64,000 bases of DNA from the NCBI GenBank assembly GCA_003508835.1, contig PUFA01000116.1:1984001-2048000 (forward strand), written 5' to 3'. Shown here piece after piece: positions 46,638-58,200 of the stretch. The position numbers and the translations under genes are program-made. How positions within the stretch are numbered: position 1 is the stretch's first letter; each line of letters begins with the position of its first letter. This DNA is from Eonycteris spelaea. Its lineage: Eukaryota; Chordata; Mammalia; Chiroptera; Pteropodidae. The notes under the pieces were generated by a model that saw only the letters and a program-made list of their open reading frames with translations, searched no databases and had not been told where the DNA came from.

Positions 46638-48200
46638 CATTAAAGTCAAGAGGAAGACAGTGGTCTCCACTGAGCCATCATTAACATGGAATGTGTTACA
46701 CTGTGTACCTGAACAATGAAGGGAAGCAGCTGCGTAACTGCTACAAGTAGGAGACAAGATGCTATTCGCAAAGCCCAGTTACTATCTTGATTCAAGATAG
46801 GACTAAATACATGTGCACATTTGTCTCTTCTGCCTCTCAATATCCAATTAAAATTACAGTAAAGAGGTTTTTTTTAAAGGCTGTAAATCCACAACAATGA
46901 AGAGAATTCAGAGAAGACCATCGGACTGAGCTGAGGACAGTATCGATTTGCTCAATAGAAACTTGACCTGAGGATCCACGTAGGACCAAGGCCTGAAGCC
47001 AGAGCACTGAATTGAACGTATTACAATGAATAGGCGACCCCTCTCCATGCAGTCCCATTAGCAGCAGCGGGAGAATGGCAGCAAGAAAGAATAGGAAATA
47101 ACTAGAACAATTGTGACGTAAAAGCCCTCTTTATTCTAGCGCTTAGAGGATCCTTAAAGCAGTCACCCAAACTCAGGTGAGACCCACACCCTTCAGACAC
47201 AACTAACGCCTGCCGTCTGCCGCTGTGTTCTTAAATAGGGACAGGCAAGGGTTATCTAACACTTGGACAAAAACTTTTACATGAGAAAGACCGAGACAAA
47301 CACGGAAAAAAAGTATTCCAGAGAAACCATAGGTAATTCCGGAAATCCAAGCTAAATTTAAAAACTCTAATTTTCAGAAAATACTGGAGAAAGACACTAA
47401 TTATAAAGATCATAGTGCATGAACCCTTTCCTTCACGTTTCCTTAGCATTCCTCAGAAAACTAAGTTTCGGGTTCAGGCTAAGTTTTTTAATAAGCTAGA
47501 TAGTATATGGTTTAAGTCTCAGTTGACCCCCCCCACCCCAAATCACAAAATTCGTTTGCCTGTAACCACTGTGGCTGCTTGGGGAGATGTATTAATAGCA
47601 GAGAGAGCTAGGATGTTTCGTTTTCTCTTAAAGAAGTAGTTTCCACACTACTCCTTTAGCTTACAAACACTCCTGTGAGCGTGTGCAGGCTGAGCCATCT
47701 GTGGCAATAGGGTGCTGACTGTTGAAGGGGAGCGGAATATGCTGCTCCAATCTATGCAACCTTGGCATAAAGAATTGCTTTGGAATGGAAGGCAGTTGAG
47801 AGGAAACATACAACAAAAGCCCCCTACGCGACTCCTATTTGCCTAAAAGCAGTACATACATTTTCGTTAGTCTACCCTCCTGTTCGCTTCCCTTATGGCC
47901 CCTCCTATCTCAGCCATTTCTCATAGAAGCGGCGGCAGAGCCCCAGGTCGCTCAAATCTTGCCTGAAGCAGTAGAAACCACCATCGTGTGTAGGTGAGGC
48001 GTGGCTGTGGAGAGGGGATTGGAGCAGTGAACCGGCTGTACAGTGGAAACACAAAGAAGGACAGTTTGGAATTGCAAAAATTACAGAAAAAGGCAACGTT
48101 ACACATGATCCAGTTCTCAGACCTATATGCCAAACAATTTTAGATCCAACCTTGTGTGACCCCCAAAAGGAGGAAGGAGCTAGAGCTGTGGGGAGTCGGG
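44610..48200. other. Intergenic, no gene seen
   Basis: Mostly AT-rich unassigned DNA. A CA microsatellite lies at 46608-46638. Other stretches may be diverged L1 or LTR debris but could not be named. The short open frames lack motifs. Confidence 0.4.
46608..46638. repeat. (CA)n microsatellite
   Basis: ACAC repeat of about 31 bp with one interruption (cacatacac). Confidence 0.9.
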
Positions 48201-48790
48201 TAATTCCAGTTCTCCCTGGTCCAGAGAGCCCAGGAGGCCTGGATGCCGCAGGTAAAGCAGGCACGGCAGGCACAGTGTGCTGCAGGGGTTGACGCAGGAA
48301 GCCGTTGGCTCTTCCGGCAGGTGGCGCTGAAGGAACCAGGTCCACACACAGGAAAGGGTCGGTTCCCAGGATGCCCTGCGTATCCCCAGGGCAACGGCCG
48401 CTGTGGGCGGAGCCAAGTAGCAATGGTCCAACCCCGGAGCACCTCCTACCTACCTTGGAAACTGCTAGGTAGAGGCGGGAAGGCTCGGACTACGCAGACT
48501 CTGCAGGTGACGTCAGGTGGGGGTGGTAACACCTAGGCTGGGCAGAGGGGGTGGTTTGTGGTCGCAGGGGGACAAAGCGTGTTCGGGGTCTTTGGGCCGG
48601 AGGGGCGCCGTCCTGGCCGCTCAGACTGACTGAAAGCTGCAGCCCTGGCGCAGCCGTCTAACTGGATCTCGCCGCTGGGGTTTGGAGAGGTTGGCGCTCC
48701 CACCTGGACACTAAGTTCCGCGAAGCAGAGACTTTGCTTCGTACCTTTGTTTTCCATCCAGCGTACGGCCACCAGAGGGCGCTCTACGAT
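48200..48790. promoter_or_regulatory. Orphan GC-rich regulatory patch with CRE and CTCF-like site
   Basis: Locally GC- and CpG-enriched DNA in an AT-rich surrounding. It contains a palindromic CRE, TGACGTCA (48508-48515), and a strong CTCF-like core, CCACCAGAGGGCGCT (48769-48783). A second GGCAGGTGGCGCT string is near 48317. No coding exon could be assigned on either strand, although open frames exist. It could be a promoter of a noncoding RNA or an insulator/enhancer. Confidence 0.45.
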
Positions 48791-50330
48791 CCTTGTTGAA
48801 TATGAATTAATTAAAGTCCTATGCATAGCCACGGATTTTACAGTCAGCCCAGGGCTTTCTGAGTGTTCCTGTTCCCCTGAAACTCAGTTGGTATATTGGG
48901 AATACTGTTGGTGAGGTATAGAATGGGAGAAAGAACAGAGGAAATTATATCTGAGAAAAGGAAAGGAGTCCCATAGGGGGACAGAGGATAGTACAGTGCT
49001 AAATCGCAATGATAGGGACTGTCACTTCAGCAACAGCTCTTCAGAAAATGATGCGATGGTTCCAACTCTTATTTTAGTTTCAAACCTTTCAAAGACCCCC
49101 CAGGGGTGACAGGGGTGACAGGACCTCAGTTTCCTGATACTTAGCCTAACTCAAAACAGTTTCCCAAGGAGGGAGGGAGCAGTTTTCAGAATAGAATCCT
49201 TAGAGATCATAATCTAACTCCCTCATTTTATGGATGAGTAAAGTTAAGTTACAGAGAGGTCGAAGTGACTTTCTTCAGGTTGTATAGCTATTGAAAGTTG
49301 GGTGGTGGTAAGTAATGACTGCCCTGGTCTGAGAAGGTGACAGACAGTCTTTGTTAGGAAGTCACTGTCATCCATTGTATCTTGAGACTTAGACCTTGAA
49401 CATGCTAGTATGAAACACTGAGGACTTGGTAGGTAAGGAAAAAAATTCAGGTGTTGCAGTTTGTTTGCTTCGCTCAGTTTCTGGAAGGAAGAGACAGGCT
49501 TAGGCTATCAGGACCTTGATGCTTTTCAAGATTTCAGGGCAGTTATGTTGTAGAATGCCCCTCAATTTGGGTGCGTCAGATGTGTCTTCATGATTAAGTT
49601 CAGGTTATTTACCTTCAGGGCCATAGCCAAGAAGTGATGCTGGTTCTCATGGCATCTTACTGGGCAGTACATGATTTCAGTTCCTTCCATTGGTGATGAT
49701 GTTCACACTGATCACTTAGTTACAGTGGTGTCTGCCAGAACTTCTCCATTGTAATTACACTTCCTCTTTGTAATTAATAAGTGTTTTGTGATTTTGTGGG
49801 GAGGTACTCTGAAATCATGTAAATATCCCATTCCTCATCAAATTTTCCATTTATTTAGTTACATGTATTATATCTGTATGGACTCATAACTTCCTACTTT
49901 ATTCCTATTTTATCCAATGGGTTATAATCCTTTTCTATCAGTATTTATTTTGATGCTCTAATTGTCCCAAATTTGGACAGTAGGAGCTCTCTTACATAGG
50001 CTTTGTGTCCTTTTGACATGTTCCCATCATTCTTGAGCAACTTCCTTGCTTTTCCTGGTACAAGCTGTTCAGGCTCATCTTCTGTTTTTCCTGTCTCTGT
50101 CCTGGAGTCACCCATTTCTTCAGGGGGCCCTTTTTCATTTAACACAGTGTTTTAGAAGCCAATATTTGCAGTAGGCGTGCTCAGTTGACATTTGGGTGTT
50201 ACCTCTCCCAGGCTGTCTCAGTAAACAGAGTTAGGACATTCACACGTATATAACACAGAGACATATTTACAGTTATATCCTCTTTAAGAACAGGGGAAAA
50301 AATGGGGTAAATGAAACCTAAAGTAAGCAG
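48790..50330. other. Intergenic, MIR-like repeat, no gene seen
   Basis: About 49190-49320 resembles a minus-strand MIR ('cctcattttatggatgag', 'gttacagagaggtcgaag'). The remainder is unassigned. Confidence 0.4.
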
Positions 50331-51470
50331 GAGAAAGGAGATAAAATTTGCACTGACATCAATTTATTAGGAAACAAAAATAATAAGGAAAATCAATGAA
50401 ACCAAAAGTTGTTCTTTGAAAAGACCCCCAAATTTATAAACCTCTGACCACGCTAATCAGAAAAAAAGGAGAAAGGACAAAAATTATCAGTATAGCAATA
50501 CGAGAGGTGACCACTGCGCTTACAGACTCCACAGTTAAAGTGTAAGAAGAGAATACTATGAACGACTTTATGCCAATAAATTGGACAACTTATATAAAAT
50601 AGGCAAGTTCCCATTAACTACCAAAGCTCACTCAAGAAGAAAAAGATAACCTGCATAGCTCTATAGCTATTAAATTTATAGTTCTTTCCTACAAAGAAAA
50701 TGTCACTAGAGAATTCTACTAAGCAGGAAAGAAAAAAATCTACACAAACCTTAGAAAATTGAGAGAGAATACTTTCCAACTCATTCTGTGAGGCCAGCAT
50801 TATTGTCATATATCAAAGTCAGACAAAATATAACAAGAAAATAAAAGACTAATGTCCTTTTACCTAAACTTCTTACTAAAATGTCATCAAACAATATAGA
50901 AAAATGATAACACATCATGAACAAGTGAAGTTTGTCTCAGGAATGACAGGTTGGTCTAATTTGAAAATATAATTTGTATGAACAGGCTAACAAAAAAAAA
51001 CCCCATATGATCCATTTCTGATTAGAAAAAAAGAACTCTCAGAAAACTAGGAATTAGAAGGGACCTTCCTCAACCTGTTTAAGACCTACTAAAAAACTTA
51101 CAGCTAACATCGGGTGTAATGGGAAAGACAGAATTCTTTCCGTCACGTGAGGAACAGGCAAGAACATCCACTCTCACTGTTTCTCTTCAGAGTTGTACGG
51201 GAGGCCAGTGAAAGAAGGAAAACAGAAAAAGTGAAAAGCATCCCTAATAAAAACAAGCAAACTGCCTTTATTTGCAGATGACATGATTTATGTAGAAGAT
51301 CCCATGGAATCTGCAGCAAAGCCACCAAAGCTAGCAGGAGCTGCTGAGCAGGGGTGTGGGATGACAAGGTGAACAACAAAAGCCAGCTATACTTTCAAAC
51401 ATTTGCAATGAAGGGTTTTGAAAGTTTTAAAATTACACCTTAAAATAGCATCGAATATTACAAAATACAT
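50330..51470 (+). mobile_element. Decayed L1 ORF2, plus orientation
   Basis: Markers in sense order are 'aaaagttgttctttgaaaag', 'cgactttatgccaataaatt', 'gaagtttgtctcaggaatg', 'ggaacaggcaagaacatcca' and 'tttatttgcagatgacatga'. Many stops; inactive. Confidence 0.8.
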
Positions 51471-52578
51471 GCAAGATTGCACACTGAGAACTGCTTGGCA
51501 CATGGTACTCGGTATTAAATAGGAAAATAAAGAGGTCTGGTCAAGCTCAAGGCTAGGCAGTCTGACTCCAGTGCCTCTACTTCTACCTCTTCACAACAAA
51601 GACTTTTTTTGTTTCTAATATAAAAGTATTCTGTCTTTGATTTAAGTTTTACTGTTCAATTTCCATAAATACCATTAGTGTTGGCCTTTCAATAACAGCT
51701 ACCAAATGCCTGTTAAGTATTTGGTGACAATGAAACTTGAATACTAAGAGAATAATCTTAGTTTGAATCTTAAAACATCTTTAGAATTCCTTCACCTTAA
51801 AAAAATAATGAAATGATGGCCAAGACTATTGGCTTAACAAACAAATGACTGTGCCAGTTACCTATTTCTGCAAACTTGAAAAGAATGTCTTGTCACAGAC
51901 AACTGTAAAAACGTCAGCTTGGTCTTACTTTCAGTGGTTGGCCACACCTGTATGTGTGAACATTTCCCATTTTGAATCACATAAAAGGCAGTCAATACTC
52001 AAAGTTATTGGAAGATGTAATAAAAGTTGCATCTAAACTGTAAACTGTAATGATAGAATCTGAGTATGATGTCTTAGCTGAGCATAGAATGGAGTTAAGG
52101 AATATGGTTGGCATTCTCAGGCAGCTGCATGAGCTGCTAAGGCAGTTCTGAGTGTGGGCCTGGAACCTAATTCCAGTCTCTAATCTCCCTGAGTCAAGCT
52201 GGACCCTTCAAGAGAGAGCTAAGTTCCCTCACAGGACAATGTAACAATAGAGGGAAATTATTATGATGTGATATGAAGTTAAAAATACAGGACACGAAAT
52301 GACATGTAGATTGTATCTCAGGCTACAATAGTGTTTGCCTGAAGAGGCAGAGATTTCTGAAAATGAATTCCATTATTTCTGAAAGCTTCTGATCTCCTTT
52401 CTACCAGAGGGGAAGTATATCAGAACCATAGAATGCTGGTCAGGACCATTGCTGAGTTCTCCAGCACATATATGAAGTTGTTTCAGGAGCATTTGACTTT
52501 TATTTTTTCATTATTTTTTTTAACATTTTTAAAATTTCTCCCTCCCCCTCCCTTCTGGTAACCACTAGTTCATTGTAC
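51470..52578. other. Intergenic, no gene seen
   Basis: AT-rich sequence with no recognised exon or named repeat. Confidence 0.4.

Positions 52579-52619
<41 letters not shown>
52579..52619. repeat. (TTA)n microsatellite
   Basis: About 13 perfect ATT/TTA units, forming the A-rich tail of the adjacent minus-strand SINE-like element. Confidence 0.9.
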
Positions 52620-52620
<1 letters not shown>

Positions 52621-52830
52621 TTTATTTTTAGGTGAGGCAACCCTTGCTTGACTTCACAAATTGCAAGGACCTTGTCAGCTTACAATCCTTTATTTTTTAT
52701 TTTTTTACACCTACAGCACCTGGTCTTCCTAAGTGGTCTCCCATCCAAGTACTAACCAGGCCCAACCCTGCTTACCAGGAGCATTTGAGATCTTGCCTTC
52801 TGGCATATCTTATCAGTTTGGCTCAAATAA
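52579..52830 (-). mobile_element. SINE-like element with a 5S rRNA-derived head and (TAA)n tail
   Basis: On the minus strand, 52803 down to 52711 closely follows 5S rRNA from its mid part to its 3' end, for example 'aagcagggttgggcctggtt', 'agtacttggatgggagacc' and 'accaggtgctgtagg'. That covers the internal promoter elements. It is followed by an unrelated body ('ggattgtaagctgacaagg' region) and a (TAA)n tail at 52579-52619. The 5' third of 5S is poorly conserved. Head-body-tail order suggests a SINE rather than a simple 5S pseudogene. No clear target-site duplication was seen. Confidence 0.65.
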
Positions 52831-54350
52831 AGTGTTAAAAAAAATTTTTTTAATTGTTTCATCCTACATGCTTTAATTCCAGAAAAGACTGATCATAAGT
52901 GTCATGCACCAGATGTGCAGCTGCCTGTTTTTTTAGTTTTCTGACCATACCTTCTTGAGTTGATGGCTGACATAATTGCCAGGATTGGCACATTGTCATA
53001 GATCTACCTGGAGACTACTCAGAGATAGGGAGGATTATTTTCCCAAAGGCCAATTCTCTGGAGAGTGCCATGTGGCAGCAGAGGAAGCACATGTTCAAAT
53101 CGATCTATTAAAACAACCTATTCATGTGAAATGGCGGCCCTGGGGATGAGCCAGTGGGCAGTTCTATGACTTAACAGTCTCTCTACATTCACAGCCAATT
53201 ATGGAAATTGTGGAGACTGTCACAAAAACATTTCTCTCCATTCTCGCCATCAATGCAGTGGCCTCCCAGCCTGCTTGTACCCATAACCAAATCAGGTGGG
53301 ACTGAGGGATATATTTAAAAAAAAAAAAAAAGAGCTTTCCAACTTGAAAGAGACAGACAGACAGTGGGAGGGAAAGATTTCCTCCCATAGCTTAAGTTTT
53401 GAAGGGTTTCCTCCCATAATTTGTATCAACAAAGGTCTTTGTGAAATTGGTTGTATTCGTTCCCACATCTGGATAAATGACATTCTCATTCCTCTTAGTT
53501 TAGCAAGGATCCATAGGAAATGACCTAGAAAGGTAATATTGATATTGAATTGTTTGACATTCTACATTCGTAGCATTCTGATAAATCACTTAGTGTATAT
53601 TCTATTAAGTTACTTGCATAACATTTTTCTATCCTACAAAACTGAGGAAACCATCAGATTCACAAAAGCTCAATAAAAATATAGTGAGTAAAATTTTCTA
53701 ATTGCTAAAGCCTGTGAGTGACCAGCTCGCTTTCTTCCTCATTTAATAATTTATATACACAGAAAAAGATTCCTGCACTCTTGAGGTCGCTCCCACCCGC
53801 ATTTGTCTTCCCTAACCGCAGGCATACTAATCCCCAGACATTAAAGAAATCTCAAATCCTAATATACAGCACAGGTTTGACATAAAAAATCATCTTAACC
53901 TAGTTTTATTTTTCTAAGTTGTCAAGAGGGAAAACCTCAAGGTTATATTTAGACTTATGTAAACCACAAGATTGCCCATCTGGTAAACCACTAGATTGCC
54001 TATCTAGTATTTCATTTTTGCAGAAAATCAGGAGTGAAATAACACGAGGCAAAGTGTAGACACGCATCGCCTATTTGTAGATGAAACCGCGGAAAGAAGC
54101 TTCCTTGACTGCATGTTCATCCCCTCTCCAAGTCCAATACATGTTTTCACCCAGGAAAGAAATGCAAACTTTTATTTGCTCAAGGAGAAAAAAGAGCAAA
54201 GCCCACGAACATAAGGCCAACTCGGGAGTCCCGTTCTGTCCCGTTCCCATCAACAGACTGGTTTGGGCTCCTCTGCCGCTTTGGTCCCGAGCCTCCAAGG
54301 ACTCCAGCAGGTTGCACGAACAGTCAGTTCCTCTCCCCATGGCCCAGTAA
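52830..54350. other. Intergenic upstream of PDIA4, no gene seen
   Basis: AT-rich, with a 16-base A tract at 53316-53331. No exon recognised. Confidence 0.45.
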
Positions 54351-54359
54351 AGGACACGT

Positions 54360-55220
54360 GTTCTTCCTGCCAAGCTCAGCGCCCAGCAGGAGCTTCGCCG
54401 CGCCCAGCGTTTTCCCTGGCCCCGCCCCGCTTCGTCGTCGGCCAATAGCGCCTCGAGGCGTAGCACGGCCCCGCCCCTGCGACCCCGGCCCACCGCCTTT
54501 GTTCTCCCGGCTCCCTCTCTCAGCCTGTGCGCTCCCGGCAAACCGAGTGGCAGCTGCTGATTGGTGGCCGCGGCGCAGCCAATCAGAAGGGGGCACCTCA
54601 CGCTAGGGCTCGGAGCTTTAAATGCACGAGCCGCGGGGCTCGCGTAGGAAGCCGGGGGCGAGGGCGTGTGTGGAGGCCGACGCCGCAGGCCTCGGACGCG
54701 CATCCCGGCGCACGCGGCCCCGCGCCCCTAGGCGGCCTGGGATTGGCTGGCCCGCGGCTTCCCGCCCCCAGCCAATCGCCGGCGAGGACTTCCTGGGGGA
54801 ACCTCTTTCCATCCCTCGCGTTTCGCTCTTCAGGCCGGAGCCCGAGGTTCGGGGGCGCTGAGGGGTCGCCGGCGCCGGGAGGCTGCGCTGCCACTCCCGC
54901 GATGAGGCCCGGGAAAGCTTGCCTGCTCGTCCTGCTCCTGGCGTTGGCGCAGCTCTTGGCCGTGGCGAGCGCCGGGGAGCCGGACGAAGGTGAGCGGCCG
55001 GGCGGCGGGCCGGGCCTGCGGCTGAGGAGCGCCGTGCGCGGCCCGGGCGGTGGGCGCGACCCGGGGCGGGGGCTCCGCGCGCCCACTTGCTGGAGTTTCA
55101 GGGGCGGTAGCGGGTGGGCCGCCTCGCTCAGACCCCGGGAGAGGAGAGCGGTGAAGGGGCCGGGGCTGCGGCGCCCCTCAGCAAGACCCTGCCGGGAGGC
55201 TTGGACGCGGAGAGGGTGCA
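54360..55220 (+). promoter_or_regulatory. PDIA4: CpG-island promoter of PDIA4 with CCAAT boxes and an ERSE-like site
   Basis: Several CCAAT/ATTGG boxes occur: CCAAT near 54440, ATTGG 54560-54564, CCAAT at about 54579, ATTGG 54742-54746, CCAAT at about 54772. GC boxes and a TTTAAAT at about 54616 are also present. AGTGG-N9-ATTGG at 54546-54564 matches the reverse ER stress element CGTGG-N9-ATTGG with one mismatch. ER-stress induction through ATF6/NF-Y is established for ER chaperone genes; its operation here is inferred. Confidence 0.7.
54902..54989 (+). CDS. PDIA4: PDIA4 exon 1: signal peptide
   Basis: ATG at 54902 starts [20 protein letters not shown], with likely cleavage after VASA. The donor GTGAGC is at 54990, phase 1. 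The next upstream ATGs are far away, and the human protein begins MRPRKAF, supporting this start. Confidence 0.95.
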
Positions 55221-58200
55221 CGGTGCCTTCTTTGCAGTTGGCTCCTTCGGCCTGATTCAGCTCAGGTTGCCCTCAGGTGCAGGCTCCCGGGAAGGGCAGT
55301 TAGAGAACTGGTTAAAATTCCCAGACGCGCACGCCCGGGGGTGTGAAAGGGGGCTGAGGGGCACTGTCTTCCAAACAGGATTTAGAGAAGGCGAGGGCGG
55401 GAAGACCCTAGTGGGAGCTCTTCGGAGCAGCCACTTTTAAAATATGTGGTCTGTAGGTTTGGAACTAATAATTCCAGGTTTCTGGTTTGAGGAAATAGGG
55501 GTGGCTTGGTTTGCACCTTTTAGAAACAGGAGATACCATGCCTTCTGCGAGCATTTATTAAGCACCTACTGTGTGGCCAGCCACTGCACTGGGTCCTGGG
55601 AGGAAAGGATGAGTGTGGCCTCTGCCGGTAGTGGGAACATCAGGAAATCAGCTAGCTAAGAACAAGTGGCGTAAGAGAACTTTGAAAATTTGAACGTGCC
55701 AGGCAAGGAAAGAAACCAATTCCTAGAGAACAGAGCATCCTGCTACAGACCTCAGTCGTCTTCCTCGCTGGCCTTTCTCCTGATGACTAGTCTTTTCTTG
55801 TTGTTGGTTTTTCTAGTGAGTTTGTTCCAAAGTAAATAAACCCCTTTTCTAATATTAGCATGTAGGGAGAGCGTGCACTTTATATTCTTTCAAACAGATT
55901 GAGTAACTCTTCTGAAGTCACTGTTTCAAGAATCGACCCAAATAGAAAAGGAAGTAAAAGCCAGCACCTAGTGAGAAAAACACCTGCCAGAAGGAACTGG
56001 ACAGCGTGGCCTTACAACTACATCTCGGGACCTTTATCCAGACGACCTGGTGCTTATTTAAATAGAGTCCCAAAATATACTTAGCAATGTGGAGATAACT
56101 TGGGAGGCTGCATTGGCCTCATGCTGAGGATGGCACCCTTCCAGAAGGTGCTGGAAGGCTTTGAATGAATTTCTATCCTAGAACATTTAACTTTAAAAGT
56201 GAAGCCCAGTGAAATGTAGTCTCCCACTAAAATGTGGGGTGTTTTCTTTGCAGGAAAGTGTTAGTTTCTACTAGGTAGGAATTAGAGTCAGCACCTTCTC
56301 AAATTGCAGATGAATTAGTCCTTTGGTTGTCTGCGAGTCGGGGAGGAATGGAAAGTATATTTTAAATATGTATCAAGAAAGGAGTTCACGCTTAGGAACT
56401 CTGTCCCATGATAACTCATGGGCACCCATTTAATTGTGAGAGCCCCATCACTAGTAAGGCTCACAGACTACTTGAGCATAAACAGGTAAGGAAGCCCCTT
56501 TTCCTTTCTTTTTTTAAAAATTCACCTGGCCCCTGTGTATTGAGCAAGTTACCAAGTCCCTCCTCCCCAGCTGTTTCCTATCTTGAAGAGATTAGGTTCC
56601 CCAGAGCTTTCCTTTTCAAACTTCTTTCAGTTTCCATTCGCAGGTAAATTTGATTCTACAAACTTTTTTTTTTCCCCCCTGCAAGTAAATTTGGCTGGAC
56701 AGAGAAGCCAGACAGTAAGAGTGGATATATATAACGGCCCACAACCTTGGCCTAACTGCTTGCCGCAGGCTGCCCAGCCCATCCAAGCTCCCAGGTGTGG
56801 GGCAGGGCTTGTGGTGCCTCCTAGGCCCCCGAGCTGGAGCAGAGAACCCCGCTTCAAGCCCGCAGGTTTGCAGCCCTCCTGCAGGTCATTTTGGGTAGGA
56901 CTTAAAAGTAAGCTTGTCTTCCCCTCTGTCCTGGCCCCTTTCACATCCAAGGAGCCTTGTTCTTGGTGCCACTTGATGGTAGTGCTGGGAGCCCGAGGCC
57001 TCTGCAGTGTTCCCTCTGTGGAGGAGAGAGGTGGGAGGCGATGGGAGGGGAGCATGGGGATGTTGGAGAGCTGTGGCCCAGATTGCAGGGGGAGGGTTGG
57101 GAGAACTGGCGGCAGGGGAGAGACCTTGTCCCAAGAAAAATGGGCATCTGCTTGTTTCATACATCTCAAATTGTTGGGTTTTCTTTGGGGATTTTAGAGC
57201 TGTTTTCTCTGTCCCCCGAAGGAGGAACTGACACCCTAAGTTGGAGAGGAGTGGAAGTCAGGATAAAGCAGTGGGATGTTAAAAAGGGACATGGCGGAAA
57301 ATGTGGCATGGCCCCAGTGGGGTTGAGTGGGAGGGGTGACCTTTCGGTTTGCTTTTTGTAATTAGTTTGCAGATTGGTGGATTTTAATGGTAACAGAGCT
57401 GCCTGCTCCACCCAGACCCGTCACCTGGTTTGTCTGAGCAACTGCCGAGGCAGCCCTGAAGTGGGGGTGGAGGGGAGTTGGGGGCAGGGCTGAGGTTGGG
57501 TAAGCCCCAGGGGTTCCAGGGTCCCAAGGGCAGGTTTTCATGCCCTGACCTCACCCACAGTCCCAAACGTGGTAACTATCAGTCTTGGTTTATCTCCCAA
57601 GAAGCATCTCCAAACACGGATAATTGGCCCCTTGAAACATTCTGGCTTCGGAGTTAATGAAATTCTCGTGCTGGCTGCACTCACTTCAAGTGCACTTGCT
57701 GATATGACTGTAGCTGGAAAACCCGATTGATTAGAACTGTGGTCTTGTATCTGTAGTTAGGCACAAAAAAAAAAAAAAAAAAATTCACCTGACCCTTCGT
57801 ACTTAGATTCTTTGTTCTGGGAAGAGAAATTTGCTTCTAGGCGGGAAGCATGTCCTCAAAAGTTGACTTTGCCCTTGAGCACAGAGGGAACCATAAAATG
57901 AGATGTTCTTGAAATGCAAAACATGGGATGCGTGTGAAGGAGCCTTGCACAGTGCCAGGGCCTGGAGAGACTGCAGAAGCCGGGGATGCTGAGGGATAGT
58001 GGGTCACGTCTCAGTGCAGAGTAAGCAGAGGGGCTGATGTTGGGGTTCTCTGTGCTCAGGCTGGAGTTTGGAGTTGTGCAGAGCAGCACAGGGCTAGCTC
58101 TGGGTGGGGGCGGGGAGGGGCCCTGCAGGGGCAGTTAGACTTTTAAATTCTAGACCTGTGGTTTTCAGACATCTTTTAATCCTGACCTCCCTTTTAAATG

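Noticed and set aside
47905..48423. 172-codon minus-strand open frame near the orphan GC-rich patch
   Set aside because: No recognisable domain, no splice context, and overlapping open frames on both strands; it was not strong enough to call a gene.
52711..52803. Annotation as a functional 5S rRNA gene
   Set aside because: The 5' third is lost, several conserved bases differ, and it is joined to a non-5S body with a (TAA)n tail.
54071..55221. Open frames of over 200 codons on both strands around the PDIA4 first exon
   Set aside because: Same composition effect of a CpG island; no motif, and the only recognisable protein is the PDIA4 signal peptide.
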